Origin: Lentzea sp.
GTDB lineage: Bacteria; Actinomycetota; Actinomycetes; Mycobacteriales; Pseudonocardiaceae
Direction: 5' to 3'
Assembly (NCBI GenBank): GCA_030146905.1
Contig: JASLAV010000003.1
Span: 1-9,164, forward strand
Length of the DNA stretch: 9,164 nt
A program made the position numbers and the translations under genes. The notes under the pieces are model-generated. The model saw nothing but the letters and a program-made list of their open reading frames with translations. It was not told where the DNA came from and made no database searches. How positions within the stretch are numbered: the stretch's first letter is position 1; every line of letters starts with the position of its first letter. This document shows, piece by piece, positions 5,694 through 9,164 of this stretch.

Positions 5694-7475
5694 GTGTGCG
5701 GAATCGCCGGTGAGGTGGCGACTGATCAGGCCGATGGCCCTGACCTCGGCGCAGTGGAGCGCATGACGCGGTCCATGTGGTCGCGGGGTCCGGACGGCGC
5801 CGGCCACTGGTCGGAGGGGCGGGTCGCGCTCGGGCACCGAAGACTGTCGATCATCGACCTGTCCGGCACCGGGACGCAGCCCATGGTCGACGACGAGCTC
5901 GGGCTCGCGATCGCGTTCAACGGGTGCATCTACAACTACAAGGAACTGCGCGCGGAACTGTCCGACCAGTACCGCTTCACGTCCACGAGCGACACCGAGG
6001 TGGTGCTGAAGGCCTACGACCGCTGGGGTGAGCGGTTCGTCGACCACCTGGTCGGCATGTTCGCGATCGCCCTGGTCGACCGGCGGCGCGACCGCGTCCT
6101 GCTGGTCAGGGACCGGCTGGGCATCAAGCCCCTCTACGTGGCCGAGGTGCGCGGGCGGACGCGGTTCGCCTCCACCCTGCCCGCGCTGCTCGCCGGCGGC
6201 GGCGTCGACACCGAGATCGACCCCGTCGGCCTGCACCACTACCTGACCTGGCACTCCATCGTCCCCGCGCCGCGCACGGTCCTGCGCGGCGTGCGCAAGC
6301 TGCCACCCGCCACCGTCCGCGTCCTCGAACCAGGCCGTGCGCCGCGCGACCACGTCTACTGGCAGCCGTCGTACACGCGGCGCCGGGAGCACGCGGAGTG
6401 GACGGCGCAGGACTGGCAGGACGCGGTGCAGGAGGCGTTGCGCGTCGCGGTGCGGCGTCGCACGGTGTCCGACGTCGAAGTCGGCGTGCTGCTCTCCGGC
6501 GGGCTGGACTCGAGCCTGCTGGTCGCACTGCTGGCCGAGGAGGGGCAGCGGCCCAGCACGTTCAGCATCGGCTTCACCAGCCGCGACGGCGTGGAGGGTG
6601 ACGAGTTCGTCTACTCCGACGCCGTGGCGCAGAAGTTCGGCACCGACCACCACCAGCTGCACATCGACGACGCGGAGATCGCCTCGGCGGTCCGGCACGC
6701 CGTCGGGTCGATGAGCGAGCCGATGGGCAGCCACGACGTCACGGCGTTCCACCTCGTCTGCCGCGAGGTGTCACGTCACGTCAAGGTCGTGCAGTGCGGC
6801 CAGGGCGCCGACGAGGTGTTCGCCGGCTACCGCTACCACCGGCCGGCGGCCGGCGCCGCACTGCACGTGGCGCCGGAGGTGTTCCGCGACGCGTTCCACG
6901 ACCTCGCCCACGACGAGCTCGCACAGCTCGTCGAAGCGGACCGGCTGCCCGGCCACGACGTGAGCGGCGAGCTGATCACCCGGCACCTCACCGCCCGCGA
7001 CGCGGAGACGGCGCTGGACGCCGTGCTCAGGACCGACACCCACCTGCTGATGCCCGACGACCCGGTCAAGCGGGTGGACAACATGGCGATGGCCTGGGGT
7101 GTCGAGGCGCGGGTGCCGTTCCTCGACCAGGACCTGGTGGAGCTGGTCGCGGCGTGTCCTCCCGAGCTGAAGTCGGCCCAGGGCGGCAAGGGGATCCTCA
7201 AGGACATCGGGCGCGACGTGCTGCCGCTCGACGTGGTCGACCGCAAGAAGGGCTACTTCCCGGTCCCCGCGCTGACCCGCCTCGACGGCGAGGTCCTCGA
7301 CCTGCTCCGCTCGGCCCTCTGCTCCCCCACCGCCCGCGGTCGCGGTCTGCTGCGCCCCGGCCACGTCGACGCGCTGCTCGCCGACCCGAACGGCCAGGCC
7401 ACGAAGACCGGCGGGAACGCGCTCTGGCACCTCGGCGTGCTCGAGATGTGGTTGCAGCAGCACGGCATCGGCTGA
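5694..7475 (+). CDS. asnO: N-acetylglutaminylglutamine amidotransferase-type (asparagine synthase-like) enzyme
   Basis: A 593-residue two-domain enzyme. It transfers ammonia from glutamine to an AMP-activated carboxyl group. The class II glutaminase begins at Cys2 (M-C-G-I-A-G), exposed after Met removal, with R-G-P-D-G-A-G (31-37), F-N-G-C-I-Y-N-Y (75-82) and S-D-T-E (99-102). The synthetase half has the PP-loop L-L-S-G-G-L-D-S-S (266-274) and G-Q-G-A-D-E-V-F-A-G-Y (369-379). The Q in that motif (ordinary asparagine synthetases usually have G-E-G-A-D-E), H-S-I-V-P-A-P-R-T (187-195) and D-P-V-K-R-V-D-N-M-A-M-A-W-G fit the NAGGN amidotransferase subfamily. That subfamily amidates the C-terminus of an acetylated Gln-Gln dipeptide, a compatible solute of salt stress. 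Length also fits. Its usual partner, the ATP-grasp/acetyltransferase synthetase, is not in the window. Both ends are sharply defined by the ribosome-binding site and the 17-bp terminator, so it is probably monocistronic. An ordinary AsnB role is the main alternative. Confidence 0.88.
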   Translation: MCGIAGEVATDQADGPDLGAVERMTRSMWSRGPDGAGHWSEGRVALGHRRLSIIDLSGTGTQPMVDDELGLAIAFNGCIYNYKELRAELSDQYRFTSTSDTEVVLKAYDRWGERFVDHLVGMFAIALVDRRRDRVLLVRDRLGIKPLYVAEVRGRTRFASTLPALLAGGGVDTEIDPVGLHHYLTWHSIVPAPRTVLRGVRKLPPATVRVLEPGRAPRDHVYWQPSYTRRREHAEWTAQDWQDAVQEALRVAVRRRTVSDVEVGVLLSGGLDSSLLVALLAEEGQRPSTFSIGFTSRDGVEGDEFVYSDAVAQKFGTDHHQLHIDDAEIASAVRHAVGSMSEPMGSHDVTAFHLVCREVSRHVKVVQCGQGADEVFAGYRYHRPAAGAALHVAPEVFRDAFHDLAHDELAQLVEADRLPGHDVSGELITRHLTARDAETALDAVLRTDTHLLMPDDPVKRVDNMAMAWGVEARVPFLDQDLVELVAACPPELKSAQGGKGILKDIGRDVLPLDVVDRKKGYFPVPALTRLDGEVLDLLRSALCSPTARGRGLLRPGHVDALLADPNGQATKTGGNALWHLGVLEMWLQQHGIG

Positions 7476-7481
7476 TCGCCG

Positions 7482-7517
7482 CTCCTGCAACGGCCGGATC
7501 TCCGGCCGTTGCAGGAG
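7482..7517. terminator. Perfect 17-bp hairpin between convergent genes
   Basis: The 17 bases 7482-7498 (CTCCTGCAACGGCCGGA) are exactly complementary to 7501-7517 with a 2-base centre (TC). It begins 6 bases after the amidotransferase stop and ends 18 bases before the ligase stop. There is no U-tract. It is the most stable inverted repeat noticed in the window and should terminate both transcripts. Confidence 0.85.
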
Positions 7518-7535
7518 GAACACCCGGGCACAACG

Positions 7536-8744
7536 TCACGGGCGCGCTCGGTCAACGCCTTCCGGCATCGCCTCGCGGGCACATCGCTGCGGGAGAAGCC
7601 CGCCTCGCCCGCCGTCCGCACCACGTGACGAGCGGTCCGGCGCGCCGGCGTCGAGCAGGCCGAGCAACGACTCCACCCCACCGCGGCCGAACACGCGACG
7701 CTGACGATCAGCGCCGCATCCCCTGCGGCGCAAGAACTCCAGACCGTGCTCCACAGTGGACAGATCACCGTTGGCGTCGAGCACCGGCAGCAGGCGGCCC
7801 ACCAGATCGGCCAGCAACCGCCGCACCGGCAGCACCCGGCCCAACAGCGGGTCCCAGACGCGGCCCGTGACCCCGTCCCTGGCCGCACGCCAGCAGGACT
7901 GGCGCAGCACCTCGGCGGGAACGGGAACGGCCGGCACACCGCGCTGGACGTCCACCACCGCCGTGGCGACCAGAGCCCGCACGAGCGCCGCCAGCAGCAC
8001 CGCGTCGCCCGCGTCCGGGGTGACGTCCGCGACGCGCACCTCCACCGTCGGCAGATGTGCGGACGGCCGGACGTCCCAGTACATCATGTGCCGGTCCAGC
8101 GCCGTGCCCGCGTCGATCACGGTGTCGCACACGGACTCGTAGTGCTGCCAGGAGGTGAAGTACGGCGGCGGGCCCGAGACCGGCCACCGCGACCACACCA
8201 TCGACCGCCAGCTCGCGAAGCCGGTGTCCCTGCCGCGGGAGAAGGCCGAGTTCGCCGTGATCGCGTTCAGCACGGGCAGCCACGGCCGCACGTGGTTGCA
8301 GACCTGCACCGCGGTCTCCTCGTCCGGCACGGCGACGTGCACGTGACACCCGCAGATCAGCTGCTGCGCGGCCAGCGCCCCGAACTCGCGGGCCAGCTGC
8401 CGGTACCGCAGGCTGTCCGTGATCACGCCCGTCACCTCGCCCAGCGGTGGCGCACCCACCGCGAGGGCACGGCATCCGGCCGCACGCGCGGCACCCGCGA
8501 CCGCGCGGCGCGAGCCGAGCAGCTCACGCCGCACCTGCTCGGCGTCGCCGCACACCGGGGTGTTCGTCTCCACCTGCGCTCTGGTCAGCTCGTAGGCCAG
8601 GTCGAGCCCGAACAGCTCGCGCGCGGCCGCGACGACCTCGTCCGACCGGTTCACCGGCGACCCGGTCACCGGGTCGACCAGGAGGAACTCCTCCTCCACA
8701 CCGACGGTCGGACTCCAGACGTCGTTCGAACGTGCTCGTTCCAC
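7536..8744 (-). CDS. Carboxylate-amine ligase, glutamate-cysteine ligase family 2 (YbdK type)
   Basis: A 402-residue ATP-dependent ligase of the GCS2 group. It activates a carboxyl group (typically the gamma-carboxyl of glutamate) and joins it to an amine; YbdK-type members have weak gamma-glutamylcysteine activity and mostly unknown true substrates. Visible family marks: V-G-V-E-E-E-F (14-20), E-L-T-R-A-Q-V-E-T-N-T-P-V-C (52-65), C-G-C-H-V-H-V (131-137), the long R-P-W-L-P-V-L-N-A-I-T-A-N-S block (153-166), and T-V-E-V-R-V-A-D-V (233-241). Start is GTG 8742-8744; an in-frame stop two codons upstream rules out a longer protein. The ribosome-binding site is poor. Family proteins normally end near residue 365-370, after A-D-R-Q-R-x-x-F. 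Here about 35 Arg/Gly-rich residues follow, probably run-on past a lost stop. It converges on the amidotransferase gene and diverges from cysteine dioxygenase. It has its own SigB-type promoter and a long leader with 26-bp repeats. Confidence 0.87.
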   Translation of the reverse strand: MERARSNDVWSPTVGVEEEFLLVDPVTGSPVNRSDEVVAAARELFGLDLAYELTRAQVETNTPVCGDAEQVRRELLGSRRAVAGAARAAGCRALAVGAPPLGEVTGVITDSLRYRQLAREFGALAAQQLICGCHVHVAVPDEETAVQVCNHVRPWLPVLNAITANSAFSRGRDTGFASWRSMVWSRWPVSGPPPYFTSWQHYESVCDTVIDAGTALDRHMMYWDVRPSAHLPTVEVRVADVTPDAGDAVLLAALVRALVATAVVDVQRGVPAVPVPAEVLRQSCWRAARDGVTGRVWDPLLGRVLPVRRLLADLVGRLLPVLDANGDLSTVEHGLEFLRRRGCGADRQRRVFGRGGVESLLGLLDAGAPDRSSRGADGGRGGLLPQRCAREAMPEGVDRARP

Positions 8745-8805
8745 GCTTCACCGCCCTGCTCATAGCGCCTGCGTCACCGAGGTTGTTCCGGCGCCTGCTT
8801 CACCG
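8745..8805. repeat. Three GC(T/G)TCACCG iterons at exact 26-bp spacing
   Basis: GCTTCACCG at 8745-8753, GCGTCACCG at 8771-8779 and GCTTCACCG at 8797-8805 start exactly 26 bp apart. The first two 26-bp units also share their last six bases (GCGCCT) and agree at 16 of 26 positions. They fill the leader between the ligase start codon and its proposed promoter. On the minus strand they read CGGTGA(A/C)GC. They may be protein binding sites on one face about every 2.5 helical turns, or a decayed tandem duplication. Confidence 0.55.
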
Positions 8806-8846
8806 GCGGGTGCGTCCGATCGTCGTCACGAGCGGGCACGGGCCGA

Positions 8847-8871
8847 ATACCCGGATGGAGCAGCGCAAAAC
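8847..8871 (-). promoter_or_regulatory. SigB/SigF-type promoter of the ligase gene
   Basis: On the minus strand GTTT (8871-8868), 15 bases, then GGGTAT (8852-8847). This is a perfect consensus match and the best of the four in the window. The -10 continues as GGGTATTCGG, identical to the amidotransferase promoter. The predicted leader is about 95 bases and contains the 26-bp iterons. Confidence 0.62.
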
Positions 8872-8907
8872 GCTGAACGGCGCCACCACCGGAGAGTGGA
8901 AGCGTTT
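8868..8907. repeat. Inverted repeat AAACGCT / AGCGTTT in the divergent region
   Basis: AAACGCT (8868-8874) and AGCGTTT (8901-8907) are perfect inverted repeats 26 bases apart. A nested CCAC (8886-8889) / GTGG (8896-8899) pair lies inside. The left arm contains the -35 of the ligase promoter. It could be an operator shared by the ligase and dioxygenase genes, or an RNA hairpin in the dioxygenase leader. Confidence 0.35.
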
Positions 8908-8916
8908 ACCCGCCCG

Positions 8917-8934
8917 GGGTGGGGCAACCCACCC
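8917..8934 (+). promoter_or_regulatory. Hairpin covering the dioxygenase ribosome-binding region
   Basis: GGGTGGG (8917-8923) pairs perfectly with CCCACCC (8928-8934) around a GCAA tetraloop, a stable GNRA-type loop. The stem ends 3 bases before ATG 8938. The G-rich strand is the only Shine-Dalgarno-like sequence available, so the fold would hide it. Confidence 0.45.
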
Positions 8935-8937
8935 GGC

Positions 8938-9164
8938 ATGTCCGATGAGCTGCCTTTCGAAGTTCCGCGAGGCCGTCTGTCCCCTGAGGACCTCGTCGGC
9001 ATCGCACGAGCCGTCGCCGCCCGGCCCGAGCTGTGGGAGCGCGACCTGGACCAGACCACCGAAGAACGCGCCTACACCGACGTGTTCACCAACGAGCACC
9101 TCGGTGTGTGGGCGATCTCGTGGATGGCCGACGGGCACGACACCGGGTTCCACGACCACGACCG
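8938..9164 (+). CDS. Cysteine dioxygenase family protein (cupin), N-terminal part, cut by window end
   Basis: 75 complete codons are visible from ATG 8938, running off the 3' end. The residues fit actinobacterial cysteine dioxygenase-like proteins: L-S-P-E-D-L-V-G-I-A-R-A-V-A-A-R-P-E-L-W near the start, then V-W-A-I-S-W-M-A-D-G-H-D-T-G-F-H-D-H-D. The final H-D-H is the start of the cupin metal site (two of the three iron-binding histidines), and W-x-x-x-W-M-x-x-H-D-T-G-F-H-D-H-D is characteristic of this group. Cysteine dioxygenase oxidises cysteine to cysteine sulfinate with O2 and Fe(II). The third histidine and the rest of the barrel lie outside the window. An in-frame GTG at 8896 is possible but would give an N-terminus unlike the family, and GGAG sits only one base from it. 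It is divergent from the carboxylate-amine ligase. Confidence 0.82.
   Translation, partial: MSDELPFEVPRGRLSPEDLVGIARAVAARPELWERDLDQTTEERAYTDVFTNEHLGVWAISWMADGHDTGFHDHD

Noticed and set aside
5667..6752. 361-codon open frame antisense to the amidotransferase
   Set aside because: It opposes the well-supported glutaminase and PP-loop coding sequence, has no recognisable domain, and begins within it.
7748..7758. Palindrome TCCACAGTGGA as an operator
   Set aside because: It is inside the ligase coding sequence, short, and isolated from any promoter; likely chance.
7746..8765. 339-codon open frame antisense to the ligase
   Set aside because: It is a mirror of the GCS2 coding frame, rich in His/Arg/Pro, with no motif and no start signal.
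8820..8937. A known riboswitch class in the dioxygenase leader
   Set aside because: I compared it by eye with glycine, SAM-IV and ydaO-type cores and saw no matching conserved loops. Only simple hairpins are supported.
1..9164. CRISPR array, tRNA/rRNA genes, insertion sequences or attachment sites
   Set aside because: No regularly spaced long repeats, no tRNA-like folds, no transposase motifs and no terminal inverted repeats were seen. The 26-bp iterons are too few and too degenerate for CRISPR.

Overview
The window is very GC-rich, with strong G/C preference at third codon positions and frequent GTG starts. Its gene families (DivIVA-like coiled-coil protein, Ppx1-type exopolyphosphatase, YbdK-type carboxylate-amine ligase, actinobacterial cysteine dioxygenase) point to a filamentous actinobacterium, plausibly Pseudonocardiaceae; the family-level guess is inference. 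It is chromosomal in character: no mobile element, tRNA, rRNA or CRISPR array was seen, and no stretch longer than 300 bases lacks a gene.

Layout. Bases 1-141 are the end of a short-chain dehydrogenase on the + strand. It converges on a minus-strand pair, a DivIVA-type coiled-coil protein (147-950) and an Hsp20 chaperone (1027-1482). A short + strand gene follows at 1713-1959 and looks broken: one family-like start, a missing middle, and a tail in another frame. Next come three minus-strand genes: exopolyphosphatase (2042-3058), alpha/beta hydrolase (3226-3978), and a peptide-amidase-like amidase (4066 to about 5607). Divergent from the amidase is a class II glutamine amidotransferase of the N-acetylglutaminylglutamine amidotransferase (NAGGN, asnO) type (5694-7475). 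It converges, across a perfect 17-bp hairpin, on a carboxylate-amine ligase (7536-8744). A cysteine dioxygenase gene starts divergently at 8938 and runs off the end.

Regulation. Four upstream regions carry a GNNT, 15 bases, GGGTA(T/G) pattern, which is the stress sigma factor type known as sigma-B in Streptomyces and sigma-F in mycobacteria. They precede the broken gene, the exopolyphosphatase, the amidotransferase and the ligase. The last two share the identical 10-mer GGGTATTCGG. The amidase/amidotransferase divergent region holds three operator-like palindromes within 52 bp, and the ligase leader holds three 9-bp repeats spaced exactly 26 bp apart.

How the genes may work together. This looks like a stress-response neighbourhood: chaperone, polyphosphate turnover, and a possible amidated-dipeptide osmolyte. 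The known NAGGN pathway uses an ATP-grasp/acetyltransferase synthetase next to asnO, and it is not in this window. Instead the amidotransferase sits between a divergent amidase resembling an enzyme that removes C-terminal amides from peptides and a convergent ligase that can join amino acids. The hypothesis is that these genes make and break a C-terminally amidated peptide solute. It rests on family resemblance and gene order and has not been tested.
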